Assembly: GCA_018398575.1 (NCBI GenBank)
Contig: JAGTXZ010000005.1
Location: 558,001-622,000 of the forward strand
Direction of reading: 5' to 3'
DNA from: Ampelomyces quisqualis
Taxonomy: Eukaryota; Ascomycota; Dothideomycetes; Pleosporales; Phaeosphaeriaceae
Length of the DNA: 64,000 bases
In this document: positions 31,995 through 42,817 of the stretch, piece after piece
Position numbering within the stretch: the first letter of the stretch is position 1
How the letters are laid out: each line of letters starts with the position of its first letter
Made by a program: the position numbers and the translations under genes
The notes under the pieces: model-generated
Databases searched by the model: none
Seen by the model: the letters and a program-made list of their open reading frames with translations, nothing else
What the model was told of the DNA's origin: nothing

Positions 31995-34321
31995 ATGTCT
32001 TCGGACTACACACGACATCGACGCAACTCATCGCGGCAAACATCCACCATCCAGTCGCCTCTCCAACAAGCCCCCAAGCTCTCCCCGCCGACTTCGACTT
32101 CGCGCAGCGCCTCTCCTGTACGAAAGCCGCTCCACGACCGATCAAATTCGCAATCCCATCCATTCTCGGGGCCGACGATTCGCATAGTCGAGGATCCCGG
32201 ATCTGACATTTACTCGAAATACCCAATTCCCCATCAAGCCTCGCAGGTCCTCCCACCACCCCGTCATGCGCCAGGGTATGGGTTTGTTTCAAGTAATAGC
32301 CAGGTCGCCAACACGATTGCCAAGTTTGAGGCAGGCAAGACACGCGTAATCCAGCCACCTGCACCCTTACAAATCGTGCGGAAGAAGAAGTTTAGGCACT
32401 CGGTCTCAACTAGCGCATCAGATGCAGATACCCTCGTTGCATCGTCTTACACCCCATCGTCCTTACGGTTTTCGCAGGGAAGCACACCCCCGACATCACC
32501 ACCACCCGAATTCGTTGAGTTTGACAAAGGATTGGAAGTTCTTCGGGAAGAACCCGTCCATCCTCTTCACAGGTCCACCATTCGTGCTGTCCCGCCTTCG
32601 TCGTCTGGTGGAGAGTCATCCGAGAGCCGTGCACGTGCATTAAAGTCCCAACAATCTGTTGCATCCCTCGCCTCGACCACCGCCGCGACACCCATTAGTC
32701 AGGCTCGAAACTCGACAAGTATCAGCCAGCCGATCCCGAAAGGCCACAAGCACACACCATCTTCCGGATCGAGAAGAGGACAGTCTGCGTGCGCTAATGA
32801 CACTGACCACCAACATCGCGTCCTAAGGCCAAAAACATCTGAGGCATCGTTCGCATTCTCTGATATTTCATACACCAGTATTGAACCGACAAATTATAAT
32901 ATCCACTCATCCCAACCCTCACCAACACTTCATGAAGCAAGTACAGCCACATTTGCGAGCGGAGTTCCAGTCACCTATCCCCTCATCCGCGCGCCGTCGG
33001 CGACCAGTTCGCGCGCCGTATCCGAAAACCTACACAGTTTCGCATCCCGAATGCAAGACCGCACTCTCGTGCACCAATGGAGCTCGCAGCTGTCTACCAT
33101 CCCCTCCGTTTCTGAGGAGCGCGACTCTCGATCACTTGCCCGTGCATCAAGATCAAACACAAGGTCACACTCGCAGGAAAGCTATAATGGCAACGGCAAT
33201 AGCAGTGGTCGAACGAACTATCCACGACAGAGGGGATACACTGTTGGAAGCGCACGATCATCTATGGACAATGTCTCGGAGGGACAAACTGAGTTCTCGG
33301 CAGTACCCCTGCCATTATTTTCCCCAGTCTCGCCTCCATCTATGGAAGAGAAGGACCACAATGGAGAATACCTTGATACAATCTCACCGTTACCCGCATC
33401 CGTTCCCCTACGGATGAAGAAATCTGGCTATTTGCGCAGACATGACAGCAACAGCGATTTAGGCTCAAACACTGAATCAAGGCCTGGCTCTGCGCAATCA
33501 GATACATCCGCTTTCTTCCACAGCACAATTCCAGCGTGGGCAAGGTACATTGGTCCCCATATGTACTTGCAACCACCTAACTAACAGTGATGCAGAGTTT
33601 ACTACCGCAGAGGCGAGCGCGTCTCAATGGGCGCCTCTGGATCAGATTCAACGGGAAGTCTTCGACCGGATACTGCTCACAGCGTGGACGGCAACTTTCC
33701 TACGAGCATTTATCGGCCTCGGAACCGACCTCGGAATCGAGCTTCGCAAGCAGAAACCGTTTCCCTAGCAGAAGATTTCCAGCCCATTGACGGTGTAAAC
33801 ATCCCTGGGTCTAACATGCCTCCGCTCAGCGGCTGGTCAACTCCACATCTGCGAACGGATCGTAGAAGCGGCATGCGCTACAGTGTATGGAAAGCCCCAT
33901 CGCTCGACGCCGATCTCCACACCACACTTCTCGGGCGCCAAAACCGACAAGTCCTGTGCTTCTGCGTAGGCTTCATCTTCCCTCTCGGTAAGCCCCCATG
34001 CCGCATTAAGTGCATGAGTCTGTATACTAATCGGGACATCAGCATGGATGATAGCGTCCTTCCTCCCCCTACCTCTCGATCCGAGCCATACTGAAGCAGG
34101 GCTTCAGACGGACCTGGAGCAGCAGTTCGCCCGAAACATGGCAGCGATTGACGATAAAGCCTTCCAAAAAGCGACCTGGTGGCGTAATTTAAACCGCATC
34201 ATGTCGGGGGTCGGGACGCTCCTTGTAAGTTGGCAGCAATCCTTGAAGGTAAAATAGTGCTGACAAGGAACAGATCGGAGTGATCATCGCATTAGCCGTT
34301 CTCATCTCGAAGATGTCATAG
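31995..34321 (+). CDS. Serine-rich protein with C-terminal membrane anchor, unknown function
   Basis: Four exons: 31995-33544, 33596-33987, 34043-34224 and 34274-34321, giving 723 residues. Introns of 51, 55 and 49 nt have GTACAT/GTAAGC/GTAAGT donors. The first about 540 residues are disordered and rich in Ser, Pro, Thr and Arg, with many SP/TP sites that could be phosphorylated. A conserved-looking block follows at the exon 1/2 join (VYYRRGERVSMGASGSD). Near the C terminus the QNRQVLCFCVGFIFPL and AWMIASFLPLPL pieces, joined by splicing, make one membrane segment. The last 16-codon exon completes a second (GTLLIGVIIALAVLISKMS) at the very end. This resembles uncharacterised 'serine-rich' membrane proteins of filamentous ascomycetes. 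I do not recognise a function. The exon joins are well supported because each restores frame and completes a hydrophobic segment. Confidence 0.8.
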
Positions 34322-35812
34322 CATTTGTCATTCTTGATATTCATACCGACGCAATTTTGGCGAACCAAATCATCCATCAACACGCACCTCGACTCATGCA
34401 TAATCGCATACTCCACAACTACAACCACATCTACCGCTCAGGCTATCTCTCGTTCTCTTATGAATATTTACGACATACCCATGGCACTTTATGTATGTTA
34501 ATGTTTTTGCCCAGCTCCTCACGACATGATTGTTCTGTACGATATCTATTTGATTTCGTTCTGAGCTCATGGTCGGGATTGTACACAGTCCATCTTTGCA
34601 GTACAAAATCTTTTCAACAAATCCCTCTAGACGCAAGTCATCGATCGCGCATTGCACGGCATAGCATTAGCGGGCGTTTTTGTAGGAGGGCTTTCTTGAG
34701 TGCCCATTTTTATTCATGTCGTTTGCATTAAGATGCAGACCCTTAGATGGTCTACTACACTGCTGAAGTGTAGAGATGAGTAGATGCCGCACTTGGGCCA
34801 AAAATTCTGTATATATGTTGTGGTACCAATACACATACCCGAGTGATGAACATTTTCTCATGCTACTATTAGGTGTCGTTTTACCGCCTCTTATGTTAGA
34901 ACACAATGCAGAATAGGCAAGGAAAAGAAGCTGTACAGTAGAGTCACAATTCGCTAGAAACACGGCAAGAGGCAGTCTTTTCGCGCCTTGGTAACATGGA
35001 TGGATTCTCAAAAAGCCATGTATTTTGATTTCAACACAAATACTGTATAGTAGCGACCCATCTCGCAATGGGATTTGCAGATTGACGCCGTGACGCAGGG
35101 ATAGAAGGAGATGTGGAGTCGCGGCACGTCTGTGCATTTCACATGCTTGGACTACTCTATGACCATTGTAATTATGGATCATGCGCGCTCCCTCACGTTA
35201 ATGACGATGAGGGAAAGGAACGCTGTCCAATAAGTACAGGATATTTACCGTGGTCGACCTGTTTGTGTGGGTTTCTTGCGGCCTTGGTACCTTGCGACTC
35301 ATGGTTAGAGGTCTGTCTCGCTTGTCGTGTGGCTGTCGGATTCTGATGAGATGAGGCGCACGTTCAGGATTGTGGCACGTTCGCGTCTTGCGACGACATG
35401 TGCGCGTGCGACCTTGGCCGAGACGGACGAGAGTGCGCGGGAATGGCCCTGAGCCGGAAGATGAGATTGTCGTAGGTAGCTCGAATAGTTCCGGTGTCGA
35501 TGAATTGGCTTGAGCAGTGAGTCGAACTGATTAACGGCAGAGTCATACCTGGTCAGCGGGAAAAGGCTCCCATGTGTGACTTGAGTGAAGATGAGTCGAA
35601 TTGCCATGCGGGGTGGGTGCCAAGGCGCTAGGACCGGGTAGTGGAGTCGCCCTTCATCTCTATCACAAAATCTCACAGTTTTCTGCAAGCAATTCCAAAC
35701 GCCAAACCAGCAGCACGCGCATACGGCCACTTGACTTTTTTCTACCTCGATAACGCTGTACAGCCGTTGGGCCCGAGTAGACTAAACAACTCCAAACACC
35801 ACAAAACGCATC
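34322..35812. other. Gene-free stretch, 1.5 kb
   Basis: Between the serine-rich gene and TIF6. Minus-strand open frames at 34667-35182 and 35305-35730 lack recognisable domains and splice partners. The last 100 bp should be the TIF6 promoter. Nothing else seen. Confidence 0.5.
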
Positions 35813-36719
35813 ATGGCTGTCCGCGCACAGTTTGAGAACTCCAACGAGTGAGTGGGAACAGCTGCAGACGGGCTTTACAAAGCTTGAAAATGCTAATTTC
35901 TGGTCACAGAGTCGGTGTCTTCTCTACACTCACAAACGCGTATGCGATTGTCGCAGTCGGAGCTTCAGAGAACTTCTACAGGTATGTATACCTCCCACCA
36001 GCCGCGCCACCGCAAAACTAACAGTGGCGCAGTGTCTTCGAAGCCGAACTGCAAGATGTCATACCCATCTGCCATGCCACAATCGCCGGAACGCGCATCG
36101 TCGGCCGCCTCACCGCCGGCAACAAACGAGGCCTGCTCGTCCCCACCACCACAACCGATCAAGAACTGCAGCACCTGCGAAACTCAATACCAGACGCCGT
36201 CAAGATCCAGCGGATAGAAGAGCGGTTATCAGCCCTCGGCAACGTCATATGCTGCAACGACCACGTCGCCCTCGTACATCCAGACATTGAGCGCGAAACA
36301 GAGGAGATAATAGCAGATTCGCTGGGCGTGGAGGTGTTTCGGCAAACGATTGCGGATAATGTCTTGACAGGGAGTTATATGGCGCTGAGCAATCAGGGCG
36401 GTATTGTGCATCCCAAGACGAGCATTCAGGATCAGGACGAGCTGTCGAGCTTGCTGCAGGTTCCGCTTGTAGCGGGTAGTGTGAATCGAGGAAGTGCGGT
36501 TGTTGGAGCGGGAATGGTTGTGAATGATTGGATGGCTGTCACCGGTATGTTGGAAACTCGTATGGGCTCCCTGGGGAAAGTATGCTAATGGGACTACCAG
36601 GCCTTGACACAACCGCCACCGAGCTCTCAGTCGTCGAAAGCGTCTTCAGACTCGGAGAAGCCCAAGCATCCAATATCAACACGGTCCACAAAGATGCCAT
36701 GGTGGAATCTTTCTACTAA
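35813..36719 (+). CDS. TIF6: Eukaryotic translation initiation factor 6 (ribosome anti-association factor)
   Basis: eIF6/Tif6 binds the pre-60S subunit, is needed for its biogenesis and export, and blocks premature joining with 40S. Four exons: 35813-35847, 35910-35981, 36033-36544 and 36601-36719. The splice joins restore MAVRAQFENSNEVGVF, ENFYSVFEAEL and MAVTGLDTTATELSV. Total length is 245 residues, exactly the usual length of the family. The five-fold repeat architecture is recognisable (GNKRGLLVP, GNVICCNDHVALVHPD, ADNVLTGSYMALSNQGG, VNRGSAVVGAGMVVND). Donors are GTGAGT/GTATGT/GTATGT; acceptors are CACAG/CGCAG/CCAG. High intron density in a conserved gene is normal for filamentous fungi. 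Very secure assignment. Confidence 0.97.
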
Positions 36720-37323
36720 ACCTGCATCTTAGGATCTGGGTTTATGCATATATGCTGCCTTGCTTCATGGACCTGGGCGCCACGGATGCAAACCACGGAT
36801 GGAAAAGTAATAGGACTGTCGATTGATGAAACAATTCCTTTGAAACTAGGGAATCAACGATACCACGACCAGTTGCATCTTACACACTGAAGTTGTGCAT
36901 TTGATGCCCCTAAGGCCGAACTCGATTCGAAGCAACAGACGGTGTGCAGGGAGAAGTGATTCGGATATTGCCCGGCAGGAATGCACAGAGCTGCTGGTAT
37001 CGTAGTTCTCCTAGTATATATCGTGCTTTGACACCCAATCTAAATCTTGTTGAAGCATTGTGGGTGGATCCGCCCGAGACGTATGCAGGTACGCTCAATA
37101 AGGCTGAAGGCGGTGAGCATGATTCTGCCGCAACCAGGCAACGCCACAACGCCATCCAAGAAAGCTGGTATGCGCCAACACTCACCACCGTCTTCTTAAC
37201 AGCGCTCTGTCAGACCCAACCTGTGGTATCGATGACTTACACACGCGACGCTCGCTTTGAGTCCTCTCGAACCCCAACCTCGCCGCACTACTAGTAGCTT
37301 CTTTTGACGTCAACCACCCCACA
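36720..37323. other. Intergenic, 0.6 kb
   Basis: TIF6 3' region and ESS2 promoter. No repeat, RNA or coding feature seen. Confidence 0.5.
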
Positions 37324-38766
37324 ATGTCCTCTTCTAACTCGACGGCGCTCACAAAGCGCAATGCTTCGTCAGCTCTCATGGCACCTCCGCCGACACCAAA
37401 GAGGATAAAGCGCCCTTCAGTCGTCCTGGACGAAGACACCTATGTCTCCGCCGTCTCGCACATCATCCGCCGTGACTTCTTCCCTGGACTGGCGGAGGCG
37501 GACGCTCAGCAAGAATATCTCAATGCAGTAGAAAGCAAGGACAAGTCATGGATACGAGAAGCGGGAAAGAAGCTCACACACGTAATGACGCCTGTGCCGA
37601 GTGGACGAAGAAGGATGGCAGAGCGCACGCGCTTCGATCGGCCGAGTGGTAATATGGATAAAACACCAAGCGTATGGGCTGCAGATACACCGGCCAGTGT
37701 TGCAAAATCAGAGGCTGAAGAAGACGACGAATGCTTAGGGAAGCTGGACAAGGTGGATCTGGATATGAACCTGGGTGCTTTCCAAGCCAAATACACAAGT
37801 GAGGACCAAGAGAGCTTCAACCAAATCATCGATAAGCAAAACGAGAAGAGATATCAAAAGAACGCATGGCTACGAGAAGGAAACATGTACGCCAGCAAAC
37901 AGCGCAACGCCCAACGAAAAGTCATCCAAGCCCGTGCAGCAGCCAACGAATCCAAACAACTCGTCACAACCACCCGCCCAAGCCAAAACCTCGACGACCG
38001 TCCTGCAGCTCCCACCGGGACCAAACATGTCGGCTTCAACTCCTTGATGTTTGCCCCCGATAGCGTCGAATCCTGGGCCCCTACACGCGCCCAAGCCGCT
38101 GAATCCGCCTCGCTCGCACCCCCCAAACAAGTCCTCTACAACAACACCCGCCTCGCCGCCCCTGTTGAACCTTGCACCGAACGTCCACCAAGCCCAACAC
38201 TCTCGTCGATCCGCGCCGCCGTAGCAGGAAACCCGCGCCTCAACCCCAGCGAAGCAGGCTTCACCGGCGCCGATACACCCCGCGTAAACGGCTACGCGTT
38301 CGTCGACGCACACCCCCCATCCGATGACGACCAAGACGACGCGCCCACGGATCTACTCGCACGCTACGGTCTCGACAACGCGAGTCGCGCCACGCCGTTC
38401 TGCCTCACAGAATCCTCCGCCCGCGAGAAGATGCACTACAAGATGGTCGAACGCATCGGCGCCAAACGCTCCGACGGATCAGCGAATCATTCCGGGACAT
38501 GGAAATCTGGCCTCGGCATATTCACGTCGGAAACACCCAGGTTCATGTCTGCGCCTACGCCTAGGGCAGGCGCGGTGCAGACGCCGGGCCGCAAGGCCAA
38601 AGGCGATCTGACGCCCGCGGCGCAGAGGTTGTTTGAGAGGGTTGGTGGGGGGTCGAGGACGGGGCAGGGAAGTGCGGGGTTTGGGAATGCTGGCAAGGGA
38701 GGGGGGAGTGCGAGTGCGTTGGGGAGGGAGTGGACGCCTACACCTAGGATCAAGAGGAGGGCGTGA
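37324..38766 (+). CDS. Splicing factor ESS-2 / DGCR14 (Es2) homolog
   Basis: Es2/DGCR14 proteins are nuclear and associate with the spliceosome (C complex), promoting accurate splicing. Single exon, 480 residues. The N-terminal signature VVLDEDTYVSAVSHIIRRDF is followed by FPGLAEADAQQEYLNAVES, as in the family. Then come NLGAFQAKYTSEDQESFNQI and the charged KQNEKRYQKNAWL, the central KHVGFNSLMFAP, TPRVNGYAFVDAHP, SAREKMHYKMVERIGAK and TPAAQRLFERVG. The C terminus is Gly/Arg-rich (EWTPTPRIKRRA). The start at 37324 follows CCCCACAATG, a good fungal context. No intron is needed. The gene follows TIF6 on the same strand but with its own 600-bp upstream region, so co-transcription is not implied. 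Strong family match. Confidence 0.92.
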   Translation: MSSSNSTALTKRNASSALMAPPPTPKRIKRPSVVLDEDTYVSAVSHIIRRDFFPGLAEADAQQEYLNAVESKDKSWIREAGKKLTHVMTPVPSGRRRMAERTRFDRPSGNMDKTPSVWAADTPASVAKSEAEEDDECLGKLDKVDLDMNLGAFQAKYTSEDQESFNQIIDKQNEKRYQKNAWLREGNMYASKQRNAQRKVIQARAAANESKQLVTTTRPSQNLDDRPAAPTGTKHVGFNSLMFAPDSVESWAPTRAQAAESASLAPPKQVLYNNTRLAAPVEPCTERPPSPTLSSIRAAVAGNPRLNPSEAGFTGADTPRVNGYAFVDAHPPSDDDQDDAPTDLLARYGLDNASRATPFCLTESSAREKMHYKMVERIGAKRSDGSANHSGTWKSGLGIFTSETPRFMSAPTPRAGAVQTPGRKAKGDLTPAAQRLFERVGGGSRTGQGSAGFGNAGKGGGSASALGREWTPTPRIKRRA

Positions 38767-39483
38767 AGGGCAAGAAATGGGGACAGCAGAGGTCTGCGCC
38801 GAAGTGCTCGAGCAGATCTACATGGATACCCAATCGACATGGTCCTTTATTCTTGCATTGCTCTCCTGTTTCGGCAGCTTTGTACGCGAGGTCAGTGTCA
38901 TGCTGACTAGACTTGATGATCGCCTCCCGTAAAGCAGCGCAATGGCTGCGTGGTGGAAGTCAATGATTGATTTTGTGCCTCTCCGACAATACTTGTTCGA
39001 CATACGCACGCTCGCCATGCTTCAAACTTTACAGTATAAACGTCGTACTCATCCATTAATGACATATCGTACATTCCGCGCCAAAAAAAACCCCCCGAGC
39101 TACCTTCATCCCGCGAAGCAAGCAACCCGATGGTATCAAGGGGGAGTCAAAACAAAGGCAAGGCAATACCCGTACCATGCGGAAGCAAAGCAAGTATTGC
39201 CAAACCATCCAGAAAAAATGTCAGGCCGCGCTATGCAACGCCATGCTAGGAAACGACAGAGTTTATCCAAAATCCGCCCATGCACCAAACGATCCGGAAG
39301 GTTGTGTACAAAAGGTTGCGCCAGTAGGGGAGAAACGACGAGGAAGAAAAAGGGAAGGGAAAAATAGGTAGACGAATAGAAACGACGTGGCGGTTGATCG
39401 TCACCCAAGAAGTTTATTCGACGCGTCAACATTGAGAAGCACGGACCAAGTACTTTTTTGAAAACACCGGTCACCCGTCGTGT
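38767..39483. other. Convergent 3' intergenic, 0.7 kb
   Basis: Between the ESS2 stop and the stop of the minus-strand gene at 39484. Holds an A-run (39084-39090, AAAAAAA followed by CCCCCC). Nothing else seen. Confidence 0.5.
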
Positions 39484-42400
39484 CTAGCTGCCCCTTCTTC
39501 GATGCTCGCCGGGACCCTGATAGCTTCTGAACTGAGTACCGGGCGCGTGATAGCTCCTGTACTGTCGTCGAGGCCTCGACTGCGGCTCAGGAGGACGTTC
39601 ACGAGACGGTTCCTCACGCAGTGGCTCGTACTGTGGCCTTGGTTGAGCCTGTGGCGAAGAGTAGGCAGACTGTGGCGGAAGCGTCTGTTGCTGGCCGTGG
39701 AACCCCATGTGCGGTCCGGCATGTGGAGGAGGAGGTGCCATACTGGCTGGAAGAATGGGTTGGCCGCCGTATTGGTGAATTTTTAAGGGCGGATAAGGGG
39801 CTAGGGTTGGTGGAGGTGGTGGAGCTTGGAAGGATCCTGCAGGTGGCACATAGCCTGAATATGAGGTCTGGTAGCTGGGGGGGTAGTGCGGAGGTTGTGG
39901 ACCCAGTTGAGGAGGATATGAACCTGGAGGGTATGTTGGTGATTGTGGTGGGTATGCAGGCCGTGGTGGCGCAGGATCGTAGTGTGCGAAGCGGAAATTG
40001 ACTGGTGGTGGCGGACCAGGCGGCTTTGGTGGTAAAGGCAGGGAGCCAGAAGGGAGTAAATAAGGGCTCTGGTGCGATGATGGATTCGACGCTGTCCGGT
40101 GATGCTCCACTTGATGGGGTTGAGAAGAATTACTGTATGGCGACTGGCTCGTTTGATGGGATGATTGCTGTCCACTTATGCGCCTGTCGCGGTCCCAGTG
40201 TGACAAACCACGATCATGAGACTCTCTACGCTCTGCCGGGTGATGTGATGGGACAGCACTAGATGATGCAGGATATAGACCTGCTGATGGATGCGTAGGA
40301 TCGTATCCAGCAACATTTGATCGTTCTTGATGTGCAGCTTGGATGCTTGAAAGCAGCGGTAGGATGGGTCCGTTAGGTCCTTCGCCAAAACGGTATTGAG
40401 ATCGATCAGGTGGTTCTCGACCATGCTCGCGTGCCTTCCTGTCGAGCAATTCCCTGATCTTCTGCAACGGGTCTTTTCTACGTGGCGCTTCCTCTGGCTC
40501 ACGAGCTGGGGCAGCATTTGGTCTCGACCAAGGTTGCTGGCTGCGAGGAGGAGAACGCGGTGGTTCACTGGGTCGTCCTCCGAGTGCGTCCATGAGGGCT
40601 TGATCGACGGGTTCTTCCGAGTCATCATCACCCAGGATAGGTGGGGCATCGTCGGGTTCGTAAAATGGAGTATTTTGTTGACTGACAGTAGCTGTACGCT
40701 TCGAAGGAGTGCTAGGCTCTTGCGCCAGTGACTGCGAAACCTGCGCGGGTTGCGCGTCTTTCGAACGAAAGACAGGCACATCTTGATCGTTATTCAGCAT
40801 ATCCATGATTCTATGCGTGGACACTCTGGCTGGTACAATGTCTCTTGCGGCCTCGGGGATGCCGTTCGGTTCGGAGTGAACACTTTCCTGGGTATGCGGC
40901 GCCGCTGCCGGACTGGCTTTTACTGGCCTACTATGCGCGGCTTGTGAGGGCAGAGGTATCGAAGGAGTAGTATTGACGGGCGACATTTGCCTTGGCAGGT
41001 TCTGTATACGAGGAGGAGTAGCAACCCGTTGAGGCTCCGGTTCTTCGTGTTGGGATTGCTGCTGGGGCTCTGGCGCCTTCGGGGCGATTATTTCTTGAGC
41101 GTGTCGTTCCGATAGCTCTGCGAGCATCATGAGATCAACGGCCCGGTCGTTGGATACCACTGAATTTTCTGGTACTTCCACGTGCGGTGTTGGCGTCCTT
41201 TCGAGCTCAAGCGCAGCATCTACAATACTCTTCAAGTTGTGGTGGGCGATAGCTTCATCGCGATCCGGACCAGCGAATTTGGCGAACCCGCCCGTGGCAG
41301 ATTCGATTGCATCGTCCGCATCTTCATCCTTTGCGACGAATTCGGCTCTGGCGAGATCGAATCGTTTACGTCTGGCGTCATCTTCAAGTTCTCTGTCGGC
41401 TTCAACATAGGCCCTGCTTCGTGAAGCATACTTGGAGCCGATACGATCCTCGAACTCATGGTGAGGCTCATCTGTGTAGGTGGGCGGAACAATGTTTTCC
41501 TGTTGTGGTCAGGTCGTGTCACGTTAGAGTCTTCAAGAGTACGAACCTCATCATCAGTCGCATCTGCCTCTTCGCCCTTCAACTCGCGTTCAAATCGCTT
41601 CATTCGGTAGTAGCATTGCAACAGGAAATCGTCTTGCAGGTCTCGAAATCGGTTCTGGGTTGATCAGCGGTGAAATCAACAGTATGACAGAGGTTCAACT
41701 CACGATATACTGCTCTTTCTGAATTCGCTCTTCGGCAATGCGTACACGCCGCAACTGCTCCAAGCGATATGTGCGCGCAGCATCTATTTGATCTACCCGA
41801 CCATCGCGGCGTTGCTTCAGTTGCGCCATGAGTGGCTCGTACTCAGGGCATTGTTCGTGGTAGTTTTGACTCTTCTCTAGATTGTTGACGGTGCGCCTAG
41901 AGAGTTCTTCCAGTAATGTTTTCTGCACTTTTGCCAGACTCCGATAGTTCATCTTGAGAGTAAGCTGGCGGCGCAGATCAGCCTCGATGTTGACATCCGG
42001 ATGCGGTTGGCGTCGACGGCCGGGCAGCCGCCTGCCGGGTTTGGCAGGGGCGTCGCCATTGGTTGGCAGCACGTTCTGAAGGCTTTGACTGCCATCAACA
42101 TCAGGAAGTTGTTCAGGTGAATTAGGCGCAGTGCTAGCATCGGTCAATTCTGGAGGTTGGTCCCCAGAGTCCGCAGGCGCTTGTGCTGTTTTGCGCTTCT
42201 TTCTGCGCGGTTGGTGTTCGGAGACATCGCTTTGAGTCCGGCCAAGAACACCATTTGGGCGGGATTCCAGTGTTTTGCTAGACTGCGTCGAGTTGTCCGA
42301 TGCGCGCCTCTTCTTGCCAGCAGATTTTGAGGCCGTCGAAGTAGTCGCGTCAGTCGCAGGTTTCTGCAAATCGATTTTCTGTGCCGATTCATTCATGGGT

Positions 42401-42817
42401 AATGTGTTGTTAGAGGAGCCATTGGATGTTCGCCTGCGCTTGGCTGCTGGTGGTTCATCAAAGTCGGAAGGCGCCTCCTGGAATTGCGCAACGTCATTAA
42501 GAGAACTGCGTCGGCTGCCAGAGCTTGCGCTTGATGGGCCTGCGGATGTCGTCTTTGCGCCCCGCCGTGTCATCATTTGGAATGGGATTGATGGCAGAAG
42601 ACGCGACGTTTTTCGAGAAGTTGGTGCAAGGCTATTGCGACGCACTTGCCCCAGTTTAGTGTCCTCGCTAACCTTATTTCGGGCTGTGCCAAGTTAGTAA
42701 AGGATACGGAGCATATGCATACTGGTTAGAATGCGGAGAGAGGATAAACGTACGTGGTGTCTTGGAGGGCAAGGCAGACGCTGCTTTGGTCGCTTTGTTC
42801 TTGCGTTTCGGCGGCAT
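39484..42817 (-). CDS. Large Pro/Gln-rich nuclear-type protein with central coiled coil, unknown function
   Basis: Four exons on the minus strand: 42817-42754, 42683-41704, 41654-41547 and 41499-39484, giving 1055 residues. Introns are 70, 49 and 47 nt with GTACGT, GTGAGT and GTTCGT donors. The N terminus is basic (MPPKRKNKATKAASALPSK). Residues about 35-260 are Ser-rich with bipartite-type nuclear signals (AGKKRRASDN, PRRKKRKTAQ). Residues about 262-380 are strongly helical and charged (KMNYRSLAKVQKTLLEEL, QLKQRRDGRVDQIDAA, RIAEERIQKEQYINRFRDL), then an acidic linker. The rest is disordered and rich in Pro, Gln, His and Tyr, ending in YRSYHAPG/FRSYQGPG repeats. The spacing of the helical part loosely recalls the Sds3/Dep1 family of Sin3-histone-deacetylase subunits, but I would not assign it on that. 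A filamentous-fungal chromatin or RNA factor is the best guess. Confidence 0.78.
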
